From Entomomonas moraniae (GTDB lineage Bacteria > Pseudomonadota > Gammaproteobacteria > Pseudomonadales > Pseudomonadaceae): a DNA stretch of 64,000 nt. This document shows positions 38,048-48,411 of the stretch, one piece after another. A program made the translations under genes and the position numbers. Positions within the stretch are counted from its first letter, which is position 1; each line of letters opens with the position of its first letter. The notes below the pieces were generated by a model. The model was not told where the DNA came from, searched no databases, and saw nothing but the letters and a program-made list of their open reading frames with translations. The stretch spans positions 2,629,648-2,693,647 of the forward strand of contig NZ_CP029822.1 in the NCBI RefSeq assembly GCF_003991975.1. Reading direction: 5' to 3'.

Positions 38048-38503
38048 AACACATCCTAAATATATTTAACATATATTATTGATTTTATGAAAATTACCTT
38101 TCAATAAATTATAACATAAATATTGATAATACAATCTGTGGATAAATAACTTTAAAACAACTAAATAACCCTGTAAATAAAATACTGAATAACTAGACTG
38201 TGAATAAAACAACTTTTTATACACAATAAAATGACATCAATTCCACAAATTAAAAAGAACTTATTAACTGCTTTATAAATTTGTAGAAGCTTTACAATAT
38301 AGACACATATAGAGGTTATCCACAGAAATACGTTAGTTATATAATAATAACAAAATTAATCTTTTAAAATATATAAATTAATTAATACTACTATTTAATA
38401 AAAATATAAAAATTATTTATTAATTGACCTTCTTAACAGCTTCACATAAAATTGGGGGCTATTTTTTAAAAATTAATCTTTTTATTAATTCAAGGTAATA
38501 AAT
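38048..38503. other. oriC: Chromosomal replication origin oriC
   Basis: This 456-bp gene-free, AT-rich region lies between dnaA and rpmH, the oriC location in Pseudomonas. Boxes matching TTATNCACA lie at 38137-38145 (TGTGGATAA), 38199-38207 (TGTGAATAA), 38217-38225 (TTATACACA) and 38316-38324 (TTATCCACA). A nearly pure A+T stretch at about 38340-38430 is a fitting unwinding element. The promoters of dnaA and rpmH should also lie here. Confidence 0.92.
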
Positions 38504-38638
38504 ATGAAACGTACTTTCCAACCTAGTAATTTAAAACGTGTTCGTGTACACGGTTTCCGTGCTCGTATGGCTACAAAAAATGGTCGTCAAGTTCTTTCAC
38601 GTCGTCGCGCTAAGGGTCGTAAACGTTTAGCTGTTTAA
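38504..38638 (+). CDS. rpmH: 50S ribosomal protein L34
   Basis: The 44-residue basic protein starts [20 protein letters not shown] and ends GRKRLAV, nearly invariant for L34. AAGG lies 9 nt before the ATG. It heads the rpmH-rnpA-yidD-yidC-mnmE cluster reading away from oriC, the conserved order in gammaproteobacteria. It is too short for many ORF filters but is certain from its sequence. Confidence 0.98.
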   Translation: MKRTFQPSNLKRVRVHGFRARMATKNGRQVLSRRRAKGRKRLAV

Positions 38639-38646
38639 TTATTATT

Positions 38647-38994
38647 GTGGTAGGTTTAGATTTTTCAAAACAAAAGCGTTTACTTGAAGCACATCAATTT
38701 AAGCGTGTTTTTGACTTGCCAGATAAAAAATTATCAACCAGTTATGTATTGTTATTAGCTTGTAAAAATGATTTTAATCATTCACGTTTAGGTCTAGTTA
38801 TAGGCAAAAAAAACGTAAAATTAGCAGTACAGCGAAATCGACTAAAAAGACAAATACGAGAATTATTTCGTCTTAACCAACATCTAATTTCTAATTATGA
38901 TGTTGTTGTTATAGCTCGTAGAGGGTTTGACGAAGTTCCAAATGATGAATTGCAAAAACAATTTATGAAATTTTGGAAAAAATTTTGTTTATGA
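38647..38994 (+). CDS. rnpA: Ribonuclease P protein component
   Basis: The 115-residue basic protein carries the RnpA RNR signature region (KLAVQRNRLKRQIRELFR) and the preceding RLGLVIGKKNV. It binds the RNase P RNA and helps position the tRNA precursor leader. The start is a GTG 9 bp after rpmH, and the resulting MVGLDFSKQKRLL aligns with Pseudomonas RnpA starts. It is slightly shorter at the C-terminus than the Pseudomonas protein. Confidence 0.95.
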   Translation: MVGLDFSKQKRLLEAHQFKRVFDLPDKKLSTSYVLLLACKNDFNHSRLGLVIGKKNVKLAVQRNRLKRQIRELFRLNQHLISNYDVVVIARRGFDEVPNDELQKQFMKFWKKFCL

Positions 38995-39009
38995 ATCCTC
39001 TTAATAAAT

Positions 39010-39267
39010 ATGGCAACTAGTATGCGAAAAATAGCATTACTGATGATAAAGTTTTACCAATATGCTATTAGTCCTTTAATGGCAAATCATTGCCGTTTTT
39101 ATCCTAGTTGCTCAAGCTATACTTACGAAGCAATAGAACAATATGGTTTTTTTCGAGGTATCTATTTAGGTATACGTCGTTTGCTTCGTTGCCATCCTTG
39201 GAATCCGGGTGGATACGACCCAGTTCCTCCTAAAACTATTTCTAAACATTCATCGAAGATTAAATAA
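39010..39267 (+). CDS. yidD: Membrane protein insertion efficiency factor YidD
   Basis: The 85-residue protein has the full YidD signature: a short amphipathic N-terminus, [23 protein letters not shown] and [13 protein letters not shown]. YidD is a small inner-membrane-associated protein that aids YidC-dependent insertion. An internal ATG at 39022 (MRKIALLM) matches the usual family start, so the true protein may be four residues shorter. It ends 2 bp before yidC. Confidence 0.95.
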   Translation: MATSMRKIALLMIKFYQYAISPLMANHCRFYPSCSSYTYEAIEQYGFFRGIYLGIRRLLRCHPWNPGGYDPVPPKTISKHSSKIK

Positions 39268-39269
39268 CC

Positions 39270-41045
39270 ATGGATATTCAACGTCCTCTTATATTAGTTG
39301 CATTAGCCATTGTAGGCTATTTAATGTTATTACAATGGAATGATGATTATCATAAAGTTCCTGAAGAGACAGAACAAGTTGCTACAGTTCAGCAACAACA
39401 AAATGAAAATACTTTAGATCAAGGTATTCATCAACCTGCTCCAGATATTGGACAAAATACTAATGATAACCATGTATCCACCGCTAATCAGCCTACAACA
39501 ACTCAAGTTAATGATGAAAAATTAATTAGTGTAGAAACTGATGTATTAAAAGTAAAAATAAATCCAAAAGGCGGAAATATTGTTCAGTTAGATTTAATAC
39601 AATATCCAAAAACATTAAATTCGAAAGTACCTTTTAGATTATTTAGTGATTCTGGTAATGTCATTTATTCAGCGGATACACGGGTATTTTCTACAACAGA
39701 AGCTAATGACATTCCGCTTTATAAAAGTGTACAAACTAATTACCAATTAGCCAATAATGAAAATGAGTTAAAAGTTAACTTAACTTATAGCAATAATGGT
39801 ATAAGTTATTTAAAAACTTATACATTTATGCGTGGAATGGATAAAGCTTGTGCTGATAAGAAAAAAGATAGGGTTTCTTGTGTTAATCCAAAATCTTATG
39901 AAGTAAAAGTAGATTATCAAATTATTAATAACAGTGATAAAGAGTGGAAAGGTTATTTTTTAGCCTCTTTAACACGTAATAATGCTGCTGACCCTTCTTC
40001 AACTACTGCTACGAGTATGACAACCTTTTTAGGTATGGCTTATTGGACACCAGATAAGCCTTATACTAGAGTATCAACAAAAAATGTTGATAGCATCATG
40101 AATGAAGCTAATCAGAAAAAAGCAGAAGAAAATCTTAATTATCTACCAATACCCTCTGCTACAGTTCAAGGTGGTTGGATTGCATGGTTACAACATTATT
40201 TCGTAACAGCATGGATTGGTGAAAAAGGCCAAAACCATATTGTTAAAACTTATAAAAATCAACAAGGTAATTATATTATTAGCTTTACAACACCACTAAT
40301 GACAGCAAAAGTGGGTGGTGAAGTAAAAGAAGATTTCACACTTTATGCAGGACCAAAATTACAAGATAGTCTAAAAGAACTATCGCCTGGTTTAGATTTA
40401 ACTATTGACTACGGTATTCTTAGTGTCATTGGAAAGCCAATTTTCTGGTTACTACAAATTATTCATTCATTTGTTGGTAATTGGGGATGGTCAATTATTA
40501 TATTGACGATTATTATTAAACTGATCTTTTTCCCTCTTTCTGCCACAAGTTATAAATCAATGGCAAGAATGCGTGCAGCTTCACCGAAAATGCAAGCAAT
40601 AAAAGAGCGTTATGGTGATGACAGAGCAAAAATGTCAGAAGCCATGATGAAACTTTATAAAGAAGAAAAGCTCAATCCTTTAAGTGGCTGTTTACCTATT
40701 ATTATTCAAATGCCAGTATTTATCGCTTTATACTGGGTATTATTAGAAAGTGTTGAAATACGTCAAGCCCCTTGGTTAGGTTGGATTCATGATTTATCAG
40801 TGAGTGATCCATACTTGATATTACCTATTATTATGGGTGCTACAATGTTCTTGCAACAGCGTTTAAATCCAACACCTCCAGATCCTATACAAGCAAAAGT
40901 ATTTAAAATTATGCCAATAATGTTTACTTTCTTCTTTATATGGTTCCCTGCTGGTTTGGTTCTTTATTGGATCGTTAACAACATCTTATCAATACTGCAA
41001 CAATGGGTTATTACTCGACAAATTGAAGCAGGAAAGAAAAAGTAA
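39270..41045 (+). CDS. yidC: Membrane protein insertase YidC
   Basis: The 591-residue Oxa1-family insertase has an N-terminal membrane anchor (residues 5-22), a large periplasmic domain to about residue 370, and five C-terminal membrane helices. The core contains IIIQMPVFIALYWVL and FPAGLVLYWIVNN. It inserts and folds inner-membrane proteins with or without SecYEG. It follows yidD by 2 bp and is the last gene before a strong terminator at 41053-41080, so mnmE is transcribed separately here. Confidence 0.98.
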   Translation: MDIQRPLILVALAIVGYLMLLQWNDDYHKVPEETEQVATVQQQQNENTLDQGIHQPAPDIGQNTNDNHVSTANQPTTTQVNDEKLISVETDVLKVKINPKGGNIVQLDLIQYPKTLNSKVPFRLFSDSGNVIYSADTRVFSTTEANDIPLYKSVQTNYQLANNENELKVNLTYSNNGISYLKTYTFMRGMDKACADKKKDRVSCVNPKSYEVKVDYQIINNSDKEWKGYFLASLTRNNAADPSSTTATSMTTFLGMAYWTPDKPYTRVSTKNVDSIMNEANQKKAEENLNYLPIPSATVQGGWIAWLQHYFVTAWIGEKGQNHIVKTYKNQQGNYIISFTTPLMTAKVGGEVKEDFTLYAGPKLQDSLKELSPGLDLTIDYGILSVIGKPIFWLLQIIHSFVGNWGWSIIILTIIIKLIFFPLSATSYKSMARMRAASPKMQAIKERYGDDRAKMSEAMMKLYKEEKLNPLSGCLPIIIQMPVFIALYWVLLESVEIRQAPWLGWIHDLSVSDPYLILPIIMGATMFLQQRLNPTPPDPIQAKVFKIMPIMFTFFFIWFPAGLVLYWIVNNILSILQQWVITRQIEAGKKK

Positions 41046-41052
41046 AATAAGT

Positions 41053-41080
41053 AAAAAACGCCTCATAAGAGGCGTTTTTT
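41053..41080 (+). terminator. Rho-independent terminator after yidC
   Basis: The stem AAAAAACGCCTC / GAGGCGTTTTTT has an ATAA loop, 7 bp after the yidC stop. The A-run on the left makes it potentially bidirectional. Confidence 0.92.
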
Positions 41081-41147
41081 ATAATGGTTAAACTAGGAAA
41101 TTTTATTTAAAATTTTAACTGAAAAAACTATCCAGTGGACAAATAAT

Positions 41148-41768
41148 GTGACTTTATCCATTTTATTTATTTATGCTATAGCAAGTTTTTCTGTCATTAT
41201 TATTCCAGGTCCAACAATGTTATTAGCATTAACCAATGGGACTACTCGTAATAAAAAAATAGTGATGGCAGGTATTCTTGGCGCTGTAATGGCTGATCTA
41301 GTCTTAATGACGATAGTATTTTTAGGTTTGGGAACACTTTTAATGGCATCTGAGATGCTATTTAATTTAGTTAAATGGTTAGGTGTTGGTTATTTAATTT
41401 TTTTATCAATACAGCTTTGGTTATCTAATAATCAGCTAAAAAAAATAACAGTAGTGGCTGATAAACAAGTGAAAAAAGCGTTTTCTAGAGCTTTGTTTGT
41501 AGCTATTTTTAATCCTAAAGCATTATTATTTTATTCAGCTTTTTTTCCACAATTTATTAATATATCAGTTCCACAAGTACCACAATACATGGTTTTAGCA
41601 ATTATAACAGTTATTATTAATATGGTTATTATGACTTGCTATGCTTTGGGTGGATTTCATGCAGCAAGATTATTAGCTAATAATGGATTGAAGCGAATGA
41701 ATCAAGCTTGTGCGCTGATCATGTTAAGTTTAGCTATATTTTTAGCACTTTATCGCAAAAGTAACTAA
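41148..41768 (+). CDS. LysE/RhtB-family amino acid exporter
   Basis: The 206-residue inner-membrane protein has about six helices. The family signature PGPTMLLALTNGTTRN follows the first helix (residues 20-35), and a second conserved motif, FNPKALLFYSAFFPQF, lies near residues 122-137. LysE/RhtB proteins export amino acids or related metabolites; the substrate cannot be read from sequence. The start is a GTG at 41148, since the overlapping ATG meets a stop at once. It stands between the yidC terminator and mnmE and ends 26 bp before mnmE. Confidence 0.88.
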   Translation: MTLSILFIYAIASFSVIIIPGPTMLLALTNGTTRNKKIVMAGILGAVMADLVLMTIVFLGLGTLLMASEMLFNLVKWLGVGYLIFLSIQLWLSNNQLKKITVVADKQVKKAFSRALFVAIFNPKALLFYSAFFPQFINISVPQVPQYMVLAIITVIINMVIMTCYALGGFHAARLLANNGLKRMNQACALIMLSLAIFLALYRKSN

Positions 41769-41794
41769 ATTAAAAATTAGGAACTATTAAATAA

Positions 41795-43165
41795 ATGATA
41801 TATAAAAAAGATACTATTGTAGCCATAGCTACTGCACAAGGTAGAGGAAGTGTAGGTATTATTAGAATATCAGGCTCATTAGCTAAGGAAATAGGTCTAA
41901 AATTATCTAAAAAGGCAGACTTAACGCCTAGATATGCTCACTACGGTCCTTGGTATAACAAACAAGATCAAGTAATAGATCAAGGTATTTTACTTTACTT
42001 TGCAGCGCCTAATTCATTTACGGGTGAAGATGTATTAGAGTTACAAGGTCATGGTGGCCCTATTGTTTTAGATTTATTGTTAGAAGCTTGTTTAGAAATG
42101 GGAGCAAGGCAAGCAAATCCTGGTGAATTTAGTGAACGTGCATTTTTAAATGATAAATTAGATTTGGCTCAAGCAGAAGCTATTGCAGATTTAATTGATG
42201 CCAGTTCAAAACAAGCGGCACAAAATGCAATTAAATCTTTGCAAGGAGAGTTTTCCAATAAAATTAATTTCTTAACAGAAAGCCTTATAGCTTTGCGTAT
42301 CTATGTTGAAGCAGCTATTGATTTCCCAGAAGAGGAAATTGATTTTCTTTCAGATGGGCATGTATTAAACAAAACGGAACAATTATTACAACAGCTAAAA
42401 AAAATAGAAAAAGAAGCTTCACTAGGTACATTGTTACGTGATGGTATGAATGTTGTCATAGCAGGTTTACCTAATGCGGGGAAATCAAGCCTGTTAAATG
42501 CATTAGCAGGCCATGAGGCTGCCATTGTAACGGATATTGAAGGAACAACCAGAGATATTCTTAAAGAACATATTCAAATAGATGGTATGCCACTGCATGT
42601 TATTGATACAGCGGGATTAAGAGATACTCATGATCCTGTAGAAAAAATAGGTGTAGAGCGAGCGTTAACTGCTATTAACGGAGCAGATCAAATATTACTA
42701 GTGGTTGACTCAACAAAGCCAGAAGTTAATGATCCACTAAGTATTTGGCCAAAATTTCTGAATGCAAAGCCGTCCATGGAAAAAGTAACTGTTATTTGCA
42801 ATAAGGCAGATTTAAGTGGTAAACAAATTACTTTAAATACTAATCAAGACGGTCATACAACAATCTATTTAAGTGCAAAAGTAAATAATGGAATAGATTT
42901 GCTAAGAAATCATCTAAAATCTTGCATGGGTTATCAACAAACCACAGAAAGTAGTTTTAGTGCAAGACGTAGACACTTACAAGCTTTACAAGAGGCTAAA
43001 ACAGCGATTGAGCATGGTTATAAACAACTGACAGAGCAAGGAGCAGGTGAATTACTTGCCGAAGATTTAAGGCAAGCACAACAGCATTTAGGAAATATAA
43101 CTGGCGAATTTACTTCAGATGATTTATTAGGAAAAATATTTTCTAGTTTTTGTATAGGTAAATAA
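41795..43165 (+). CDS. mnmE: tRNA modification GTPase MnmE
   Basis: The 456-residue protein has the N-terminal folate-binding domain ([21 protein letters not shown]), a central helical domain, and an inserted GTPase domain with G1 GLPNAGKSS near residue 223, G2 GTTRD and G3 DTAGLRDT. It ends with the catalytic C-I-G-K. With MnmG it modifies the wobble uridine of certain tRNAs. In Pseudomonas mnmG, rsmG, parA and parB follow; here a phosphoethanolamine-transferase-like gene follows instead, so this side of the origin cluster is rearranged. Confidence 0.98.
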   Translation: MIYKKDTIVAIATAQGRGSVGIIRISGSLAKEIGLKLSKKADLTPRYAHYGPWYNKQDQVIDQGILLYFAAPNSFTGEDVLELQGHGGPIVLDLLLEACLEMGARQANPGEFSERAFLNDKLDLAQAEAIADLIDASSKQAAQNAIKSLQGEFSNKINFLTESLIALRIYVEAAIDFPEEEIDFLSDGHVLNKTEQLLQQLKKIEKEASLGTLLRDGMNVVIAGLPNAGKSSLLNALAGHEAAIVTDIEGTTRDILKEHIQIDGMPLHVIDTAGLRDTHDPVEKIGVERALTAINGADQILLVVDSTKPEVNDPLSIWPKFLNAKPSMEKVTVICNKADLSGKQITLNTNQDGHTTIYLSAKVNNGIDLLRNHLKSCMGYQQTTESSFSARRRHLQALQEAKTAIEHGYKQLTEQGAGELLAEDLRQAQQHLGNITGEFTSDDLLGKIFSSFCIGK

Positions 43166-43198
43166 TAAAGTGAATGGCTTCACTTTTTAGGATGGATT

Positions 43199-44854
43199 AT
43201 GTCATTTTTAATAAATAAAAAATTGTGGTTAAAGATTAATGCTATAAAGTGGAATCTATTAACATTTATAGCATTAATATTCACAATAAATTATATGGGG
43301 AGTAAAGATACTCTAAGTATTATTTCTAACTATTTAGTTATTTTTTTATTTATTTTTACTATTGCTCGATTATTTATTATTAATTTTATTTTAGCATTTA
43401 TCATCAGTGTACTCATCTCACTAGAATTGACATTTTTTGTTGTTACAGGCGAAAGAGTTAGTGTAACAGTATTAAGCGCTAGTATTGATACAGATTTGTC
43501 TATTGCATCAGGGACGAGTCAACCTTTTTTAATAAAATCTATTCCTTTCCTATTAGCTTTTAGCTTTCTATTTATAATGTCTCTAGTAGAAATAAGAAAG
43601 CTTAATTATAAGAAATATTTTACATTATTATTTTGTGTAGCCTTAATCACTATTACTAGTATTTATTACAAATTAGAGGTATATAAGGCTTATTTAGTTG
43701 AGTGGGGTGGTTATACAGAGAATGATTATGGTAGTAAAAAATTATATTTTCAGAAGTTATTTTATCATCAATATTATCCTGCTTTATTAGGTGATGCTTT
43801 TTATATAGGTTCTGAGTTTTATGAACTTTGGCAGGCTAAAAAATTAATGAATCATGAGGCTCTACCAGAAGGTGTTGTGTTTAATAAAGTAAAAAACTCA
43901 CCACTAAAAGTGATTATTATTATAGGAGAGAGCTCTACTAATAGTCATTATTCACTCTATGGTTATCCTTATAAAACAACACCCAGACTTGAACAATATT
44001 ATGCTAATAAAGAAATTATAAAATTAGATAATATAATTTCAGGAGCAGCACTAACTAGGGATTCATTAAGATTTATACTATCTTATGCAGTACCTTTAGA
44101 TAATAGTCGTTTTTTCAAATATAAAAATACCATGGACATGGCGAGAGCAGCAGGTTATAAAACTGTTTGGATTTCGAGTACTTATGAGAGTGGGCCTTAT
44201 ACAGGGTATGTTGCTTCTATAGAACAAAGCAGTGATAGGTATTTCAATAATAGAAACAATGATATTCTAAAAGATAAAGATGATTTATCAATACCCAAAG
44301 TTTTAGCAAATGAATATAAAAAAGGTGAAAAACAATTTTTTATTCTTCATATGCTTGGTAGTCATATTCCTTATAGCATACGTTCTGATGAAAAAGATAA
44401 GCATTTAGTTACTACTAAAGAAGCGACAGACTATGATAGATCCATTCATCATACAGATCGTATGTTGGATAAAGTAATAAAGCTTGTTAAAGAACAAAAT
44501 GAAAATACAATAGTTTATTATTTTCCTGATCATGGTGACCTTGTTAACAGAGGTCATGGTTTAGTTTTTGGTGATGTTATAGAACAATACAATATTCCTA
44601 TTATTATTTTTCAAAATAAAAACAAGCTGGATATGGAAAAATTAATTGATAAATATAGAACTAAAGAAGGTCTATTTAACACAATTAATAACCATTATGT
44701 AATACCTGAGATATTAGGTTTTGATATTAGTTCTGAGGTAGTTAAAGAAGCCAAAGAGGACGGACAATATATCTATCACCCTAATGGAGAAGTTTATAAG
44801 TATATAGAGGTACTTGAAAATGGATTTAATAAGAGCCGAACATATAGTCAATGA
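43199..44854 (+). CDS. Phosphoethanolamine transferase-like sulfatase-family protein
   Basis: The 551-residue inner-membrane protein has about five N-terminal helices to residue ~165, then a periplasmic alkaline-phosphatase-fold domain. The nucleophile motif is IIGESSTNSHYSLYGYP near residue 240. Metal ligands are suggested by HHTDRM and YFPDHGD, with a late GHG. EptA/CptA enzymes move phosphoethanolamine from phosphatidylethanolamine to lipid A or core sugars. The substrate is not determined by the sequence. It begins 33 bp after mnmE and overlaps the next unknown gene. Confidence 0.85.
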   Translation: MSFLINKKLWLKINAIKWNLLTFIALIFTINYMGSKDTLSIISNYLVIFLFIFTIARLFIINFILAFIISVLISLELTFFVVTGERVSVTVLSASIDTDLSIASGTSQPFLIKSIPFLLAFSFLFIMSLVEIRKLNYKKYFTLLFCVALITITSIYYKLEVYKAYLVEWGGYTENDYGSKKLYFQKLFYHQYYPALLGDAFYIGSEFYELWQAKKLMNHEALPEGVVFNKVKNSPLKVIIIIGESSTNSHYSLYGYPYKTTPRLEQYYANKEIIKLDNIISGAALTRDSLRFILSYAVPLDNSRFFKYKNTMDMARAAGYKTVWISSTYESGPYTGYVASIEQSSDRYFNNRNNDILKDKDDLSIPKVLANEYKKGEKQFFILHMLGSHIPYSIRSDEKDKHLVTTKEATDYDRSIHHTDRMLDKVIKLVKEQNENTIVYYFPDHGDLVNRGHGLVFGDVIEQYNIPIIIFQNKNKLDMEKLIDKYRTKEGLFNTINNHYVIPEILGFDISSEVVKEAKEDGQYIYHPNGEVYKYIEVLENGFNKSRTYSQ

Positions 44855-45434
44855 TCAGTTAATTGAAAAGAAAGAGTTTATTCCAGCAGGCTATCTTTAT
44901 AAAAAAATAACCAAGAAACCTGAAGATTTAAATATTGATAATGCTGTTGAATATATTTTTTCAGCATTCAGTTGCATGTCTGCCTTTTTTCAAGATTATA
45001 CAAATTATTGGCAACATAATGCCTATTGTATATTTAATAAACCTTCTATCATGCAAGAAATTGCGAAAAATGAAGGGATAGATCTATCATCATGTTGGTT
45101 ATTTTATTATGAAGTCTATGAATTATCGTTTGATGATAGTAATAATACATGGATCCCACTAGTGCTAGATAATAATGATTATCTTCAAGCTCCAGATGTT
45201 GTTATTCCAGCGCATAAAATATTAAAAGGTTTTGATGTTGTTATTTTTTCAATGGGATATCTACCTCCAGAATGTTCGCCCCTTTCATGTAATGAACTAG
45301 CTGCAACGATTAAGGTTAATAAATATTGTTTATTTGATACCTTTAATGAAGCAAAAGCAGCATTAGATAATGGATTATTTAACGATGCAGAGCCTGGATC
45401 TTATAGAATTTTAGCTACTTATCAAATAGATTAA
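44820..45434 (+). CDS. Unknown cytosolic protein
   Basis: The ATG at 44820 is preferred because GAGG lies 9 nt upstream; a TTG two codons earlier is weaker. The 204-residue product has no signal peptide or membrane helix and is acidic, with many aromatic residues and Cys near C48, C154 and C158. I do not recognise it. It overlaps the 3' end of the phosphoethanolamine transferase-like gene by 35 bp, so it is translationally coupled and may serve the same process. It converges on the DUF3142-type gene with a 4-bp overlap at the stops. Confidence 0.65.
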   Translation: MDLIRAEHIVNDQLIEKKEFIPAGYLYKKITKKPEDLNIDNAVEYIFSAFSCMSAFFQDYTNYWQHNAYCIFNKPSIMQEIAKNEGIDLSSCWLFYYEVYELSFDDSNNTWIPLVLDNNDYLQAPDVVIPAHKILKGFDVVIFSMGYLPPECSPLSCNELAATIKVNKYCLFDTFNEAKAALDNGLFNDAEPGSYRILATYQID

Positions 45435-46153
45435 AGTTTATTTTGTAAAAAAACGACATAGCCTTTGAAATAAGGATTTTTTTCTAAAGAAAGCAAAGGT
45501 TGCCAATCGCCATACTGGATAATACCTATTTTAAAAGGGAGTTTGATTGCTTCTAGTTTCTTTAAATAGACTTGATAATCTTGAATCGTTTCTTTTCCTT
45601 GATAGGTTTGGAAAATAATTTCATCAACTGTGTTGGAAAGTTGATTAATAATAATGGGATCACTGTTACTCCCCCAGTCTAATAAACCAGTAATACTGAG
45701 TTGATAGTTTTTGGGTAACCATGTTCGAATCTTTTCTAAAAAGGTAATGTAATCAGACAACTTTTGGGTGGGCACATCAAAATCAATTTGTATGCCTTTA
45801 ATTGGAATATTATTAACCTGCCAATGTTTCAATTCTCTATTGATAGCGGTAAATATAGATTGATCCCAATTTAGGGTATGAGCCCTATAAACTAACCAAA
45901 TGTGTTGATTAAAATGGGGTGTAATAAAGTTTCTTTGATTTATTAAATGGATATTATTATTGTAATTAGTAACTATTTGTCCTTTGAGTAGGTAAATGGT
46001 AGAGGCTTTCTCTAATACAGGCTGTGCTTTAACTCCACTCCATAGCCAAAATTCGTTGTAGTGAGTGACATCTAATTGAGCAAAACAATGAGTGTTTATT
46101 AATAAGTAGCCGATAAAAAGAGTTACCAATAGATGGGTTGTTGTTTTGCCCAT
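45431..46153 (-). CDS. DUF3142-like secreted protein
   Basis: The ATG at 46151-46153 gives MGKTTTHLLVTLFIGYLLINTHCFAQ, a clear signal peptide; an earlier start at 46192 would add 13 residues before it. The mature part (~215 residues) has the TIM-barrel-like pattern of DUF3142 proteins: a glutamate-rich start (YNEFWLWSG), then GIQIDFDVPT and EIIFQTYQG. This resembles glycosidase-like folds with an acidic residue after strand 4. No substrate is known. It overlaps the end of the upstream 725-aa gene by 31 bp, so the two are co-expressed. Confidence 0.75.
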   Translation of the reverse strand: MGKTTTHLLVTLFIGYLLINTHCFAQLDVTHYNEFWLWSGVKAQPVLEKASTIYLLKGQIVTNYNNNIHLINQRNFITPHFNQHIWLVYRAHTLNWDQSIFTAINRELKHWQVNNIPIKGIQIDFDVPTQKLSDYITFLEKIRTWLPKNYQLSITGLLDWGSNSDPIIINQLSNTVDEIIFQTYQGKETIQDYQVYLKKLEAIKLPFKIGIIQYGDWQPLLSLEKNPYFKGYVVFLQNKL

Positions 46154-48300
46154 GTTGTTTTTGCATATTTTGTGTGCAGTTGTTGAAACCATTCTCTTCT
46201 TTTAGCCTGTGGTATTATCTGTTTATCACATCGATTATAGCCAGACCCTGAAAAGCAACGGATAGCCTTGTAGAGTGCATATGCTTTATCTTCTTCTGAA
46301 GCATTTTTATCATCAATAACGAATTGGTAACCTTTCAGAGGGGAATAAAGGTATTGTCCAAATGTTGTTGGATTATTACTACCTAATTCTCCAATATCCT
46401 TCGGTGAGGGAAGCATATAACGGGTGTAGGGTAATTTATAAAACTGACTAAATTCACCTAAACAATTAAGTGATCTGGCTTCTTTAGGGTTTAACTTTAG
46501 TATATTGGCCAAAATGATGGGTGATGGGCAAGAATAGTCTGGATGACTAGGAATAGATTCTGAAAATAAGGTTAAATAAGCTTTTCCATAAAGTGAAATG
46601 TTTTCTAGTGGTGTCGTGTCTAATTGATTATTTGTTAGTAAGGCGGTGTCTTCTAAGAAATCATCATAATGTTGTGATAACAAATCTTTATAAAGAATCA
46701 AATAAATAATAGAAGACTTTTCAGTGCTACTTAATGCATTATTTAATAATAATTGCTTAAGTTGTTCTCTACTTGCACTTTTCCTCAATAAAATATAACG
46801 TAATTGTGCTGTTTTAATAGGAGAGTTTGTATTAAAAGCAGCGATTATTCGGTTGGTTTTTTCATAGTTTAAAGCAAGCCCTAATTCAACCAACGATAAT
46901 TGATAAGGAGAGCTTACAGTACTATTTAAGTGCTCCCATAAATTTTCAGCTGCTAGCCATTGTCCTGTATTTTCTAAAGCTAGAGCACGCAATACTTGGA
47001 GACTGAATAGAGTAGAATCATTAAGATCATGTCTGTCTTCTAGTTGGTTAGATAATAGTAAAACTTTATCAGGGTTGGGTTCGTTATAAGTAAAGTAAGT
47101 GGCTTGTAAAAAAGTAAAAAGCTTAGGATATTTTTTGAAGAATTTCTCTTGGCTATCTAAATCTTCTTTACTAAGTTGATTTGACCTCATTTTAAGTAAA
47201 TCATAAACAGCCAGTAATTTAGGTGTTTTAGATAAAGAATAAGATAGTTTAAATTGGTTATTAAAGAAAATTTTATTATCAATTTCTAGTATTAAGTCAG
47301 CATAGCTATTTGATGGGTTGTTTTTACTTAATAAAGTTTCATAACTCTTAGCCAATGCAAATTGGTTACTATTTAACCAGTAAATTCTTCGTAATAAAGC
47401 ATAGGCTGAATAGGTATATTTACCTGTTGGGTATTTTTTTAAATAGTGATTAAATGCATAGTAACTTTGAGTCATTATTTTTTTATTAATTTTTTTAAAA
47501 TCTATTTCATACCAATGATTAAAAGCACCGTTTTGGCCTTTATTTAATAAAGTTCTTGCTATCATGTAAAGTGACGCTTCTTTAACCCATGGCTGAGATG
47601 CAGTACTGGCGTCAGTAAAATACTTGAGTGCTTTATCATAGTCCTTTTTGTAAAAATGACTGATACCTTGTAGATAGTTAACAAAATATTGTGCTGTAAA
47701 GCTTTTGCTGTTATTGATGAAAGAACTTATATCGGCTGTTGGGTTATCAAATAAGAGATAACGAGCAGAAAAGAGATCTTTACGCTCTTGCTCATTTAGC
47801 CCATAAGTTTTAGAAATTTGCTCAATAAAAGGTAATGCAGGAGAAGATAAAAAATCATTATTATCTAATAGAGAGTCATTCTTCATGACATCCAAGATAA
47901 GATGTTTTGTTTTTTCATCTATTTGTTTTTTTATTTTATTGATTTTTAATTGCTTAGCATATTCTACTTCATCAAGATAAGCATCATAGATAGTAAATTC
48001 AAAGGGTATTTGAGCAATATTTTTGCGAATATCGTTTGGTAAATAAGGTGCTTTATTTTGAGGAGATGAAAGTGATCTAAAAATGGCTTTTTGTGTGTTA
48101 ACATTATCTATTAATAGCGTTAAATTAGTACGGCTATCATTGAAGGGGCTTAAAAAAGGTAAATTACTGCAAATATCATTCTTAGTATTGGTTAATGACA
48201 AAGAAAAATTACAGTAATTAATATCGTTACTTGCATTAGCAAATAATATAAAAAAGTTATTAAATATAAAGCTATAAAATAATAACTTTAATAATTTCAT
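46123..48300 (-). CDS. Periplasmic helical-repeat protein of unknown function
   Basis: The 725-residue protein has a signal peptide (MKLLKLLFYSFIFNNFFILFANA). A long alpha-helical body follows with TPR-like pairs, most clearly FYKKDYDKALKYFTDA near residue 225 and KYPTGKYTYSAYALLRRIYW near 300. Four or more cysteines lie in the C-terminal quarter. I do not recognise a named family; gammaproteobacteria often carry this kind of protein next to the DUF3142 gene. It probably acts in the periplasm or at the outer membrane as a scaffold. The frame is intact. It ends inside the next gene. Confidence 0.65.
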   Translation of the reverse strand: MKLLKLLFYSFIFNNFFILFANASNDINYCNFSLSLTNTKNDICSNLPFLSPFNDSRTNLTLLIDNVNTQKAIFRSLSSPQNKAPYLPNDIRKNIAQIPFEFTIYDAYLDEVEYAKQLKINKIKKQIDEKTKHLILDVMKNDSLLDNNDFLSSPALPFIEQISKTYGLNEQERKDLFSARYLLFDNPTADISSFINNSKSFTAQYFVNYLQGISHFYKKDYDKALKYFTDASTASQPWVKEASLYMIARTLLNKGQNGAFNHWYEIDFKKINKKIMTQSYYAFNHYLKKYPTGKYTYSAYALLRRIYWLNSNQFALAKSYETLLSKNNPSNSYADLILEIDNKIFFNNQFKLSYSLSKTPKLLAVYDLLKMRSNQLSKEDLDSQEKFFKKYPKLFTFLQATYFTYNEPNPDKVLLLSNQLEDRHDLNDSTLFSLQVLRALALENTGQWLAAENLWEHLNSTVSSPYQLSLVELGLALNYEKTNRIIAAFNTNSPIKTAQLRYILLRKSASREQLKQLLLNNALSSTEKSSIIYLILYKDLLSQHYDDFLEDTALLTNNQLDTTPLENISLYGKAYLTLFSESIPSHPDYSCPSPIILANILKLNPKEARSLNCLGEFSQFYKLPYTRYMLPSPKDIGELGSNNPTTFGQYLYSPLKGYQFVIDDKNASEEDKAYALYKAIRCFSGSGYNRCDKQIIPQAKRREWFQQLHTKYAKTTWAKQQPIYW

Positions 48301-48411
48301 AAAAATAAAGCCTTGATAGCAGAGTTAATCATTAAGTGGTTTATTGACGCTATATTGTAGTAGGTATGAATAGACATGTGTTTACAAATAAAACAGATAT
48401 TATAAGACTTT

